This document shows, piece after piece, positions 38,602 through 47,042 of a stretch of 64,000 bases of DNA. Made by a program: the position numbers and the translations under genes. The DNA comes from Roseomonas sp. E05. Its GTDB lineage: Bacteria; Pseudomonadota; Alphaproteobacteria; Acetobacterales; Acetobacteraceae. The stretch is from NCBI RefSeq assembly GCF_030063475.1, contig NZ_JASIRT010000003.1, positions 124,001 through 188,000 on the forward strand, read 5' to 3'. Position 1 is the stretch's first letter. Each line of letters begins with the position of its first letter. The notes below the pieces were generated by a model, which was given only the letters and a program-made list of their open reading frames with translations, ran no database searches and was not told the origin of the DNA.

Positions 38602-39720
38602 TCATGCGATCTTCTGCGCGCGGCCGTCGTGGATCTGGTTGATCTGCATGGGCAACTCCAGCGTGCCATTATCCTGGAAGGTGCCCTCGCCGCCCACGAA
38701 GGTGAACTGGCGCACCTTCAGCAGGGTCTGAAGCAGGTTTTCGCCATTCACCGGCGTGCCCGCCTTCTCCAGCTCCTGCGCGAGCAGACCGAACAGGCGC
38801 ATCGCGTTGTAGTAGTTCTGGTGATAGATCGACGGATCGGAATTGTACTTGGCGCGCCAGTCCTTCACGAAGCGCTGGGTCACCGGGTCCTGCGCCGAGG
38901 ACCAGTCGGCCGCCTGGCTGGTATAGACCAGCCCCTCACTCTCCGGCAGGCTCAGGACCGAGGGAATGCTCCCGGCGGAATAGGTCAGAAGCTGCTGCCT
39001 GATGCCGTTGTCGCGCAGTTGCTTGATGATCTGCGATTGCTGCGCGCCGTAGCTGGCGAAGTACACGGCGTCCGGATTGGCGCTCCGCACCTTGGCGGCG
39101 ACGGCGGCGAACTGCTGCGCGGCAGGCGGCACGCTGTAGGTGTCAACGAGTTCGCCGCCGACCCCGGGGAGGCCCTTGCGAAGCTGCTCCAGGACTGAGT
39201 TGCCCAGCGGATCGTCGACATAGATCAGCGCGACCCGCTTCAGGCTCTTCTGCTGCAGCCATGGCAGCAGTGCCTTCACTTCCTGGTTCACCAGCGGGAT
39301 GACGTTCCAGAAATAGGGCGACAGTCCCGCGAGATCCGGGCCGACGCCACCGCCATTGACCATCATCACCTTGCTGCGCGTGCCGATCGGCGCAGCGGCC
39401 TTGGAGACGCCGGTGAAGCCGAGCATCACATAGGGCGCGCCATCAACGCTGGCGAGCTTCTGCATGCCCACCGCGCCGCCCTGCGGCGTGGCGAGGCTGT
39501 CCTGCGCGCGCAGGTCGATCGGCCGCTTCAGCATGCCGTCGGCCTTGATGTGCTCGAAGGCAAGCTGCACGGCGTTGGTGAAGAGCATGCCGTATTCGGC
39601 GTTGGGGCCCGACATCGGGAACAGCGTGCCGACGACATAGGGGCTGCCCTGCGCACGGAGGATGCCAGGCGCGGCGAGGCCGGCGGCGGTCGCCAGCAGG
39701 AATATGCGGCGTTGCAGCAT
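38602..39720 (-). CDS. Branched-chain-type ABC transporter receptor (LivJ-like)
   Basis: The 372-residue periplasmic receptor has a signal peptide (MLQRRIFLLATAAGLAAPGILRAQ). The type I binding fold is seen in YVVGTLFPMSGPNAEYGMLF, LGFTGVSKAAAPIG and VYFASYGAQQSQIIKQL. It belongs to the receptors often found with aromatic acid operons. It is the first gene of the liv operon, divergent from an IclR regulator. Confidence 0.92.
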   Translation of the reverse strand: MLQRRIFLLATAAGLAAPGILRAQGSPYVVGTLFPMSGPNAEYGMLFTNAVQLAFEHIKADGMLKRPIDLRAQDSLATPQGGAVGMQKLASVDGAPYVMLGFTGVSKAAAPIGTRSKVMMVNGGGVGPDLAGLSPYFWNVIPLVNQEVKALLPWLQQKSLKRVALIYVDDPLGNSVLEQLRKGLPGVGGELVDTYSVPPAAQQFAAVAAKVRSANPDAVYFASYGAQQSQIIKQLRDNGIRQQLLTYSAGSIPSVLSLPESEGLVYTSQAADWSSAQDPVTQRFVKDWRAKYNSDPSIYHQNYYNAMRLFGLLAQELEKAGTPVNGENLLQTLLKVRQFTFVGGEGTFQDNGTLELPMQINQIHDGRAQKIA

Positions 39721-40148
39721 AGTGTCTCTCTCCCAGTGGTTCGTTGTTCTTCGCTGAAGGGATAGTTGGCCCGCAGGCCCTGCGGCTTCAACGTGCGGCG
39801 GCGCTCTGGCGGCCCCGGATCAGGCCAGGGGCGGGTGCAGGCGAAGGCGCGGGAGGAATGCGGCCATCGGAGGGCCGGTTCGAACGGCGATGAGTGCCGC
39901 GAATCTCCAGAACCATCTCGTCCCTTCCCCTCGGCATTCCTTCCTCCCCGGGGGAGGCGGGCCGTTCCATTGCTTTCCGGGCGGCTTGCGCCCCGCGCGG
40001 GCTTGTCCGTCTGGCGGACAAGTGTCCGTTTCCGTGCGGCAGGGTCGAGCCGAGGTCGCTGCTCTGTCAAGCGGAAAATCCATCGCCCGCTTCCGGTGAT
40101 TGCGTCTTGCCGCTGCCGATCGAGAGGCGGTAATGCCGCAACGAAGCC
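39721..40148. other. divergent control region between liv operon and iclR
   Basis: This is a 428-base gap with no convincing gene. It holds the IclR-type operator candidate at 40002-40029 and presumably both promoters. I could not place promoter boxes with confidence. Confidence 0.6.
40002..40029. promoter_or_regulatory. PobR/PcaU-like IclR operator
   Basis: CTTGTCCG and CGGACAAG form a perfect 8-base inverted repeat (40002-40009 and 40015-40022). It is followed by a third TGTCCGT at 40023-40029 in direct orientation to the TGTCCGT at 40004-40010. Acinetobacter PobR and PcaU bind a palindrome plus one direct repeat in this way. The neighbouring IclR protein is the expected binder. Confidence 0.6.
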
Positions 40149-41030
40149 GTGTCCGGATGCCGGGGGAGGGAGAGTTTGCAGCCAGGACCGAAGCAGGCTT
40201 CGGCGGCGCAGGGGCGCGTTGTGGCTGCGGAGGTGTCGCAGCCGCGCGCAACGCAGGCGGATGCGGGGCGGCAGGGCCGCGAGTTCGTCAACGCGCTGGA
40301 GCGCGGCCTGGCCGTGCTCGCAACCTTCGGGCGTGGCCGCGAACGCATGACGCTGTCGCATGTGGCGCAGATGACCGGCCTCAGCCGCGGAACGGCGCGC
40401 CGGCTGCTGCTGACACTTTCCGAGCTGAACTACGTCGCCAGCGACGGCAAGCTGTTCTGGCTGACGCCGAAGGTGCTGCACCTCGGTCAGGGCTATCTCG
40501 CCTCCTTCGGCCGCGGCGAGGTGGCGACGGCAATCATCAAAGGCGTCAGCGAAAAGCTCGGCGAATCCTGCTCGATGGCGGTGCTCGACGGGCCGGACAT
40601 CGTCTATGTCGCCCGCGTGGAGACGCAGCGCGTCTTCTCCTCGCGCATCGACATCGGCACGCGGTTGCCGGCGCATTGCTCATCGCTCGGGCGGGTCCTG
40701 CTCGCCGGTCTCGGTGAGGCGGATCTCGAAACCTGGATGGCCCGCCACCCGCTTCACGCCTGGACGGAAAAAACCCTGGTGGATCCGGAGAAGTTCCGCG
40801 CCCGCATCCACGAGGTGCGGCGCCTGCGCTACGCCATCATCGATGGCGAACTGGAGGTCGGCAGCCGCTCCATTGCCGTTCCGGTCCTTGACCGCAGCGA
40901 CAGGACCTGCGCCGCGTTGAACATCGGCACATCGAGCGCGCGCGCCTCGCTGGAGCTGATGCGGCGCCGCTTTCTCCCTGTCCTGCGCGAGGCGGCACAG
41001 CAGATCGGCAGTGCCATCGAGGGGTGGTAG
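40149..41030 (+). CDS. IclR-family regulator (PcaR/PobR/CatR-like)
   Basis: The 293-residue regulator has a helix-turn-helix from about 49 to 105 (FVNALERGLAVLATFGRGRE, LSHVAQMTGLSRGTARRLLLTL) and an IclR effector domain with GESCSMAVLDGPDIVYVARV and RLPAHCSSLGRVLLAGL. This subgroup controls aromatic pathways. The first codon is GTG, and the first 40 residues are poorly conserved, so the true start may be later. It faces the liv operon and probably activates it. Confidence 0.88.
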   Translation: MSGCRGRESLQPGPKQASAAQGRVVAAEVSQPRATQADAGRQGREFVNALERGLAVLATFGRGRERMTLSHVAQMTGLSRGTARRLLLTLSELNYVASDGKLFWLTPKVLHLGQGYLASFGRGEVATAIIKGVSEKLGESCSMAVLDGPDIVYVARVETQRVFSSRIDIGTRLPAHCSSLGRVLLAGLGEADLETWMARHPLHAWTEKTLVDPEKFRARIHEVRRLRYAIIDGELEVGSRSIAVPVLDRSDRTCAALNIGTSSARASLELMRRRFLPVLREAAQQIGSAIEGW

Positions 41031-41131
41031 CAGTCCGCGCAACGACGTGGCAGAGGGAAATGCGGCACAACTGTGTCAGTTGGTGACGCATTTATGCTCC
41101 AATTCCTCAACCCCTTCTGCCGGGCAGCGTT

Positions 41132-41180
41132 AGAGCAGATCCCGTTCCGATGGCATCATCGGAACGGGTAAAGATGCTCG
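41132..41180. repeat. RIME-like intergenic palindrome
   Basis: CCCGTTCCGAT with ATCGGAACGGG (41141-41168) is flanked by GAGCA (41133-41137) and TGCTC (41175-41179). The layout GAGCA-gATC-palindrome-GATGCTC resembles the mobile intergenic elements of Rhizobium and other alphaproteobacteria. This is family resemblance from memory; other copies would lie outside the window. Confidence 0.6.
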
Positions 41181-41191
41181 TCAAAACAAAC

Positions 41192-41239
41192 GGCCAGCGC
41201 GTTTTCCGTGAGCCAGAGCGAACGGAAAACGCGCTGGCC
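41192..41239. repeat. 18-base-arm perfect palindrome
   Basis: GGCCAGCGCGTTTTCCGT at 41192-41209 and its exact complement at 41222-41239 enclose a 12-base loop. It lies 11 bases after the RIME-like unit and may be part of the same composite element. No T-run follows, so it is not an ordinary terminator. Confidence 0.85.
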
Positions 41240-41291
41240 TCCGAGCTCACGGCGATTTCCGAACGGTGAGCCTTTGGGCGGAGGAGAAGCC

Positions 41292-41363
41292 ATGAAGTTA
41301 CTGCTCACAGGCACTGGCGGCAGCGCGCCGGCCCTCAGCGCCCTGCGCCAGCCGCGGGCGTGA
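41292..41363 (+). pseudogene. 23-codon gene start cut off by the convergent gene
   Basis: GGAGGAGAAG stands 6 bases before an ATG that opens MKLLLTGTGGSAPALSALRQ and stops inside the 3' end of the convergent sugar dehydrogenase. The sequence looks like the first strand of an MBL-fold or similar enzyme (LLGTGGSAP type). It may be a remnant of a gene truncated by rearrangement. It is next to the palindromic element, a likely recombination spot. It could also be a chance frame. Confidence 0.3.
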
Positions 41364-42489
41364 GGCGCAGGATCTCTCCCTGATCCTTGTCGGTGAGGGC
41401 ATAGACCGCCCCGTCCGGCCCCTGCTCGACATCCCGGATGCGCTGGCCCAGGGCGATGCGGTGCTCCTGCGTGACCTTGTCGCCGTCCAGCTCCAGCCGG
41501 ACGATCCCCTGCGCGGTGAGGCCGCCGATCAACAGGTTGCCCCGCCAGCCCGGAAAGGCGCCTCCGGTGTAGAAGGTCATGCCGGAAGGTGAGATCACCG
41601 GTGTCCAGTGGCGCACCGAGCCAGCGAGGTCCGGCCGCGTCGAGGGATCGGGGATGGGCTCGCCATTGTAGTGCCGGCCCCAGCTCACCACCGGCCAGCC
41701 GTAGTTGCGCCCGGCCTGCGGGATGTTCAGCTCGTCGCCACCACGCGGGCCCATCTCATGCGTCCAGAGCACGCCGGTCGCCGGGTTGATGGCCGCGCCC
41801 TGCACGTTGCGGTGCCCATAGGACCAGATCTCCGGTCGGGCATCCGAGCGGCCCACGAAGGGGTTGTCCCGGGGAATGCTGCCGTCCGGGTTGAGGCGCG
41901 CGATCTTGCCGAGGCCGCTGGAGAGATCCTGCGCCGGCTGGAACTTGAAGCGCTCGCCCATGGTGACGAAGAGCTGCCCCTGCGGCGAGAAGGCGAGCCG
42001 CGAGCCGAAATGGTTGCCGCCGCTCACCTTGGGCTCCTGCCGGAAGATGACCTCCAGCCCCTGCAACTGCGTGGCCGCCGCGTCCAGCCGCCCGCGCGCC
42101 ACGGCGGTGGAGGCGGTGCCGCTCGGTCCGGGCTCGGCAAAGGAGAGGTAGATCTGGCGATTGCTGGCGAAGTCCGGGGCCAGCGCCACGTCGAGCAGTC
42201 CGCCCTGGCCCTGGGCGAAGACCTCAGGCACCCCTTGGACGGGCTCCGAGACCTGCCCTTCGCGGGTGACGACGCGCAGCCGGCCCGGCCGTTCCGTGAC
42301 CAGCATGCGCCCGTCCGGCAGGAAGGCGAGACCCCAGGGATGGTCCAGGCCGCCGGCCACCACCGCCACCTGCACCGGCCCGGCCTGGGTCTGTCCCTGG
42401 CGCGGCGCCTGCGCTGCCGCGCCGCCCTGCGGCTGCGCCAAGGCCGGCGCCGACGCGGCCAGGGCTGCGAAGACGAGGGTCCATTTCAT
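41335..42489 (-). CDS. PQQ-dependent aldose sugar dehydrogenase (YliI type)
   Basis: The 384-residue periplasmic beta-propeller has a signal peptide ending APALAQ. The motifs are GLDHPWGLAFLPDGRMLVTERPGRL, GGLLDVALAPDFASNRQIYL, EIWSYGHRNVQG and THEMGPRGGDELN. The last holds the PQQ/Ca contacts of the soluble aldose dehydrogenase family. It oxidises free aldoses in the periplasm. It is a single gene with no pqq genes nearby. Confidence 0.92.
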   Translation of the reverse strand: MKWTLVFAALAASAPALAQPQGGAAAQAPRQGQTQAGPVQVAVVAGGLDHPWGLAFLPDGRMLVTERPGRLRVVTREGQVSEPVQGVPEVFAQGQGGLLDVALAPDFASNRQIYLSFAEPGPSGTASTAVARGRLDAAATQLQGLEVIFRQEPKVSGGNHFGSRLAFSPQGQLFVTMGERFKFQPAQDLSSGLGKIARLNPDGSIPRDNPFVGRSDARPEIWSYGHRNVQGAAINPATGVLWTHEMGPRGGDELNIPQAGRNYGWPVVSWGRHYNGEPIPDPSTRPDLAGSVRHWTPVISPSGMTFYTGGAFPGWRGNLLIGGLTAQGIVRLELDGDKVTQEHRIALGQRIRDVEQGPDGAVYALTDKDQGEILRLTPAAGAGR

Positions 42490-42616
42490 GGGCTGTCCCT
42501 TTCATGCCGCGGGGCCTGCGCGGCTCGCTGCCCCAAGCAACACGGCCGGGCGCCCTCTGGTTCCCGGCGGGTGAGAAAGGATTCGCGCCGCAACCCCGGT
42601 GGGCGGCATGGCGGAA

Positions 42617-42661
42617 GGGCCGGGAAAGCGGCTCCCCGGCCCCGTGGCCTTTCCCCGGCCC
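42617..42661 (-). terminator. hairpin after the enoyl-CoA hydratase gene
   Basis: GGGCCGGGAAAG and CTTTCCCCGGCCC pair with one bulge around a loop of about 20 bases, 12 bases after the stop codon on the minus strand. A T-run is lacking. Confidence 0.4.
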
Positions 42662-42673
42662 GTTGCGGAAGGC

Positions 42674-43474
42674 TCAGCGGCCCTGGAAAGCCGGCTTGCG
42701 CTTCTCGAGGAAGGCGCGGCGGCCCTCGATATAGTCCTGGCTGCCGAAGCATTCCGCCACCAGCTGGTCGCAGAGGGCGGTGTCGCGCGTTGCCTCGTCC
42801 TTCAGCGCCTCGCCGACGATGCGCTTGATCGAGGTGACGGTGAGCGGCGCATTGGCCGCGATTTCCTGCGCCATGGTGGCGACGAAGTCCTGCACCTCGC
42901 CCCGGGGCAGCACGCGGTTGACCAGCCCCATCCGCTCCGCCTCGGCGGCGGTGAAGCGGCGGGCGGTGAAGAACAGCTCCTTGGTGTAGGAGGGGCCGAT
43001 CAGGCTCATCAGGCGCGAGACGCCCTTCAGCCCATAGCCCAGGCCGAGCCTGGCGGCGGGAATGCCGAAGCTCGAGTTCTCGCTGCAGATGCGGATGTCG
43101 CAGCAGGTGGCCAGCGCCACGCCGCCGCCGATGCAGTGGCCCTCGATCATGGCGATGACCGGCTTGGCCAGCCGGTAGAGTCCGCCATAGACGCGCTCGG
43201 TCTGCGCGTTGTAGGCGGCGACCGCCTCCGCCGAGGAGCGCTCGCTCTCGAATTTCGAGATGTCGGCGCCGGAGACGAAGGCCTTGCCGCCCGCGCCGGA
43301 GAGCACGATGACGCGCACCTCGGGGTCCTCGGCGAAGTCGGCCAGGATGCTTTCGGCCGCCTGCCACATCTCCATGCTGACGGCGTTGTGGCGCTCGGGG
43401 TTGTTGAAGGTCATCCAGCCGATGCCGGCGTCCTTGCGCGCCTGCATCTTGGGGGTGGTGGTGGCCAGTTCCAT
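42674..43474 (-). CDS. Enoyl-CoA hydratase/isomerase family protein
   Basis: The 266-residue crotonase-fold protein has SGADISKFESER, PVIAMIEGHCIGGGVALATCCD (oxyanion loop) and FGIPAARLGLGYGLKG. It hydrates or isomerises an acyl-CoA. The neighbour upstream is a CoA transferase, so the pair could activate and process a carboxylic acid. AAGGAG lies 8 bases before the ATG at 43474. Confidence 0.9.
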   Translation of the reverse strand: MELATTTPKMQARKDAGIGWMTFNNPERHNAVSMEMWQAAESILADFAEDPEVRVIVLSGAGGKAFVSGADISKFESERSSAEAVAAYNAQTERVYGGLYRLAKPVIAMIEGHCIGGGVALATCCDIRICSENSSFGIPAARLGLGYGLKGVSRLMSLIGPSYTKELFFTARRFTAAEAERMGLVNRVLPRGEVQDFVATMAQEIAANAPLTVTSIKRIVGEALKDEATRDTALCDQLVAECFGSQDYIEGRRAFLEKRKPAFQGR

Positions 43475-43560
43475 CGCGGTCTCCTTGACGCCGCCCGGCC
43501 CGCCCGGGGCCTGGCGAAGGGGAGGGGGCGGTCGGGTCCTTCCCGCCGCCCCCGGAAGCC

Positions 43561-44787
43561 TCAGACCACGCGGCGGCTGCGCAACTCGGCGATGGTCGTC
43601 GCATCGAGGCCGAGCTGGTGCAGCACCGCCTCCGTATGCTCGCCGATGGCGGGCGGATGCGCCACCACCTCGCTCGGCGTGCGCGAGAGGCGGACGGGCT
43701 GGCCGACATAGCGGACCGGCTCGCCGTCGCGCGGCAACTCGCGCGCGACGCCGAGATGCCGCACCTGCGGGTCGGCGAAGGCCTGGTCGATGGAGTAGAT
43801 CGGGCCGCAGGGCACGCCGGCCTGGTTCAATGCCTCCACCCACTCCGCGCTGGTACGCGTCGCCGTCACCTTGGCGATCTCGGCGTTCAGCGTGTCGCGG
43901 TTCTGGCTGCGCGCCTGGCCGGTGGCGTAGTCCGGGTTCTCCAGCCAGTCCTTGCGGCCGAGCGCCTCGGCGGCGCGCTCCCAGATGCGCTGGCCGGAGG
44001 CGGCGATGTTGATATGGCCGTCGCTGGTCGGAAAGACGCCGGTGGGGATGCTGGTCGGGTGGTTGTTGCCGGCCTGCTTCGGCACCTCGCCGGCCATCAG
44101 CCAGCGGGCGGCCTGGAAGTCCAGCATGAAGAGCTGCGCCTCCAGCAGGCTGGTGGAGACCCACTGGCCGCGGCCGCTCTTCTCGCGCTCCAGCAGCGCC
44201 ACCAGGATGCCCTGGGCGGCGAAGATGCCGGCGCAGAGGTCGGCGATGGGGATGCCGACGCGCACCGGCCCCTGGCCGGGCAGGCCGGTGATGGACATCA
44301 GCCCGCCCATGCCCTGGGCGATCTGGTCGAAGCCCGGCCGCCCGGCATAGGGCCCGTCCTGCCCGAAGCCGGAGATCGAGGCGAGGATGATGCGCGGATT
44401 GACCTTCTCCAGCTCGGCATAGCTGATGCCGAGCCGGTCCTTCACGTCGGGCCGGAAGTTCTCGACCACGACATCCGCCTTCTCGACCAGCCGCTTGAAC
44501 AGCGCCAGGCCGTCCTTGTCCTTCAGGTTCAGCGTCATGCCCCGCTTGTTGCGGTGCAGGTTCTGGAAGTCCGGCCCGTTGCGCGGGCCGCCCATCGGAT
44601 CGCCGGCGTCGATGCCCTCGGGCATCTCGATCTTGATGACCTCGGCGCCCCAGTCCGCCAGCTGGCGCACACAGGTCGGGCCGGAGCGCACGCGGGTGAG
44701 GTCCAGCACCACGGTGCCGGCGAGGGCCGAGGATGCCGCGGTGCCTGGCGCCGCAGCAGTGGTGGGAGCGGTGACGATGTCGTTCAT
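43561..44787 (-). CDS. CaiB/BaiF-type CoA transferase
   Basis: The 408-residue family III CoA transferase has VLDLTRVRSGPTCVRQLADWGAEVIKIE, NLHRNKRGMTLNLKDKDG, NFRPDVKDRLGISYAEL and the active-site region GQDGPYAGRPGFDQIAQGMGG. It moves CoA between short or dicarboxylic acids. The start at 44787 follows GGAGGAA. It is divergent from a GntR regulator and adjacent to a TctCBA importer, suggesting uptake and activation of the same acid. Confidence 0.92.
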   Translation of the reverse strand: MNDIVTAPTTAAAPGTAASSALAGTVVLDLTRVRSGPTCVRQLADWGAEVIKIEMPEGIDAGDPMGGPRNGPDFQNLHRNKRGMTLNLKDKDGLALFKRLVEKADVVVENFRPDVKDRLGISYAELEKVNPRIILASISGFGQDGPYAGRPGFDQIAQGMGGLMSITGLPGQGPVRVGIPIADLCAGIFAAQGILVALLEREKSGRGQWVSTSLLEAQLFMLDFQAARWLMAGEVPKQAGNNHPTSIPTGVFPTSDGHINIAASGQRIWERAAEALGRKDWLENPDYATGQARSQNRDTLNAEIAKVTATRTSAEWVEALNQAGVPCGPIYSIDQAFADPQVRHLGVARELPRDGEPVRYVGQPVRLSRTPSEVVAHPPAIGEHTEAVLHQLGLDATTIAELRSRRVV

Positions 44788-44828
44788 GCTGTTCCTCCGT
44801 GCCGAGGCGTAGCATGTTCCGGAGGCGG

Positions 44829-44866
44829 TGCAAACTGTTGACGATTTGCACTTCACGGGATTTGAT
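44829..44866. promoter_or_regulatory. GntR promoter with TGCAAA inverted repeat
   Basis: TGCAAA (44829-44834) and TTTGCA (44845-44850) form an inverted repeat with a 10-base spacer. TTGACG (44838-44843) and TTTGAT (44861-44866) are 17 bases apart and would start transcription at or next to the ATG at 44873. The repeat overlaps the -35 box, as expected for autoregulation. Confidence 0.45.
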
Positions 44867-44872
44867 ACGGCC

Positions 44873-45649
44873 ATGACAGGCGAAGCGCCCAGCGAGATCA
44901 CCCTGCTGCGAACCCGCTCCCTCACCTCCGTGGTGCGGCAGGAGATCGAACGGCTGATCCTCACGGGCGCCATCGAGGCGGGCAGCCGGCTCAACGAGCA
45001 GGCCCTCGCGCTGCGCCTCGGCGTCAGCCGCGGGCCGGTGCGCGAGGCGATCCGCGGGCTGGAGCGCCAGGGCCTGGTGGTCACCGTGGTCAACCAGGGC
45101 AGCTATGTCCGCAAGGTCAGCATCGAGGAGGCGCTGGAACTCTACGACCTGCGCGCGCTGCTGACCGCCCGCGCCTGCGAGGTCATCGCCGCCGCCCCGC
45201 CGCCGGGCGCCGAGGACCGCCTCGCCGCGCTGGTCGCGGAGATGGAGCGCGCCGCCGATGCCGATGACGCGCCGCGCTACTACGCCCTCAACCTCGAGTT
45301 CCACGAGGCCGTGATGGAGCTCGGCAGCGGTCCGCGCGCGCAGCGCATCTACGCCGACCTGGGCAACGAGCTGCATCTGTTCCGCCGCCGCGCCCTCGTG
45401 CAGCCGGAGAAGATGCGCGAGAGCAACGCCGAGCACGCCACGCTGCTGGCGGCCATCCGCGCGCGCGACCCGGCGGCCGCCCACGCGGCCGGCGAGGCGC
45501 ATATCCGGGGCGGCAAGCGGCGCTTCGCCGCCAGCAGCCCCGGCGCAAGTTCCACCAAGCCGCGACAGACGGCGCGAGGAGGACACGATGACCAAGAGCC
45601 ACCCACCCAGCACGACCCGCCGGAGCCTGCTCGGCGCCGGCGCCGCTAG
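44873..45649 (+). CDS. GntR-family regulator, FCD type
   Basis: The 258-residue regulator has a winged helix (about 12-80) with EAGSRLNEQALALRLGVSRGPVREAI and an FCD domain with YALNLEFHEAVMELG. Its last 62 bases overlap the start of the TctC gene in another frame. The C-terminal tail there is Pro/Arg-rich and unlike the family, so a lost stop or shift near the end is possible. The ATG at 44873 is preferred over the GTG at 44828, which lies within the operator repeat. It is divergent from the CoA transferase. Confidence 0.9.
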   Translation: MTGEAPSEITLLRTRSLTSVVRQEIERLILTGAIEAGSRLNEQALALRLGVSRGPVREAIRGLERQGLVVTVVNQGSYVRKVSIEEALELYDLRALLTARACEVIAAAPPPGAEDRLAALVAEMERAADADDAPRYYALNLEFHEAVMELGSGPRAQRIYADLGNELHLFRRRALVQPEKMRESNAEHATLLAAIRARDPAAAHAAGEAHIRGGKRRFAASSPGASSTKPRQTARGGHDDQEPPTQHDPPEPARRRRR

Positions 45650-46580
45650 CCTCGGCCTGCTCGCCGCGCCCGGCCTGCTGTGCGCCGAGGAGGAGAAGTT
45701 CCCCTCCAAGATCATCGAGGTGGTGACGCATGCCGGCGTCGGCGGCGGCACCGACATCACCGCGCGCATGATGATGGTGCAGGCGCCGGCCGTCCTCGGC
45801 ACCGAGTTCACCGTGGTCAACCGTACCGCCGGCAGTGGTGCCGCGGCGCTGCAATACGCCGCCTCCCGCCCGCGCGACGGGCACACCATCCTGCTGATCA
45901 CGCAGACCCATCTGCTGACCATGCTGCGCAACAAGAGCCTGCCGCAGTTCGACGAGCTGGTGGGCGTCGCGCGGGCCACCGAGGACCCGCAGATGATCAT
46001 GGTGAAGGCCGGCAGCCCACTGGCCGATCCGCGCGCCTTCATCGAGGCCTCGAAGGAGCGCGGGCTGAAATACGGCGGCACGCATGTCGGCAGCGTGGAC
46101 CATGTGGCGATCTTCTCCTTCGCCCGCGCCGGCGGCTTCAAGGCGCCGACGCTGGTGCCCTTCCGCGGCGGCGGCGACATCGTCATCAACCTGGTCGGCG
46201 GCAATATCGACGTCGCGCTGCTCAACCCGGCGGAGGCCGAGGCGCAGATCGGCGCGGGCGAGGTGAAGCCCGTGCTGGTGCTCTCCCGCCAGCGACTGGC
46301 GACCATGCCCGATGTGCCGACCGCTCAGGAGCTCGGCATCCGCGCCACGGCGGCCACCACGCGCGGCTTCGTGGTGCTGAAGGGCACGCCGGAGGACCGC
46401 GTGGCGAAGCTCGAATCCGGGCTGGTCAAGGCGATGTCCGGCCAGGTCTTCCAGTCCTACCTGAAGTCCTCCGGCCAGGCCTCGGACAGCGTCACCGGGC
46501 AGAAGGAGTGGCAGGAGCAGCTCGTCGAGTTCAACGGGCAGGCGCGCGAGGCCCTGACCTCGCTGGGCCTGCTGCGATGA
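45588..46580 (+). CDS. tctC: Tripartite tricarboxylate transporter receptor TctC
   Basis: The 330-residue periplasmic receptor has a twin-arginine-type signal (TTRRSLLGAGAASLGLLAAPGLL). Bug-type motifs are VVTHAGVGGGTDITARM, VVNRTAGSGAAALQYAASRPRDGHT and LVPFRGGGDIVINLVGG. GGAGGACACG precedes the ATG. Unlike the two orphan Bug genes in the window, it heads a full tctCBA operon. Confidence 0.93.
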   Translation: MTKSHPPSTTRRSLLGAGAASLGLLAAPGLLCAEEEKFPSKIIEVVTHAGVGGGTDITARMMMVQAPAVLGTEFTVVNRTAGSGAAALQYAASRPRDGHTILLITQTHLLTMLRNKSLPQFDELVGVARATEDPQMIMVKAGSPLADPRAFIEASKERGLKYGGTHVGSVDHVAIFSFARAGGFKAPTLVPFRGGGDIVINLVGGNIDVALLNPAEAEAQIGAGEVKPVLVLSRQRLATMPDVPTAQELGIRATAATTRGFVVLKGTPEDRVAKLESGLVKAMSGQVFQSYLKSSGQASDSVTGQKEWQEQLVEFNGQAREALTSLGLLR

Positions 46581-47032
46581 GGGCGCAGCCCGACCGGCTC
46601 TGCGCGGCGGCGGTGGCGGCGGTGGCCATCGCCGCCTTCGCCGCCACCTACGGCTTCGACGAGGTGCCCCCGGGCCTCGCCCAGGGCCTCGGCGCGGCCG
46701 AGTTCCCGCGCCTCGTCTGCCTCGTCCTGCTTGGCCTTGCCGTGCTGCTCGCCCTCAATCCGGCGTCGCGCAAGCCGCCGCCGCGCGTTCCGGCGGCCGG
46801 CTGGGGCACCATGGGGCTCGCTATCGGTTTCCTGCCGCTGATGATGGTGGTCGGCATGCTGCCGGCGATGCTGGTCTTCCTCATCGCGCTGGGCTGGCTC
46901 TGGGGCGAGCGGCGGCGCGGGCTGCTGCTGGGCTCGGCGGTCGGGCTGGTGGCCGGCATCTGGCTGGTCTTCGTGCGGCTGTTCGCGCTGAGCCTGCCGG
47001 GTGGCTGGCTGGGCGACCGGTTCTTCTCCTGA
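46577..47032 (+). CDS. tctB: Tripartite tricarboxylate transporter small subunit TctB
   Basis: The 151-residue membrane protein has four hydrophobic segments, with LGAAEFPRLVCLVLLGLAVLLAL and FLPLMMVVGMLPAMLVFLIALGWLWGE as the clearest. Length and helix pattern fit TctB. It overlaps tctC by ATGA and is followed by tctA after 10 bases. Confidence 0.9.
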   Translation: MRAQPDRLCAAAVAAVAIAAFAATYGFDEVPPGLAQGLGAAEFPRLVCLVLLGLAVLLALNPASRKPPPRVPAAGWGTMGLAIGFLPLMMVVGMLPAMLVFLIALGWLWGERRRGLLLGSAVGLVAGIWLVFVRLFALSLPGGWLGDRFFS

Positions 47033-47042
47033 GGAGCGGGGC

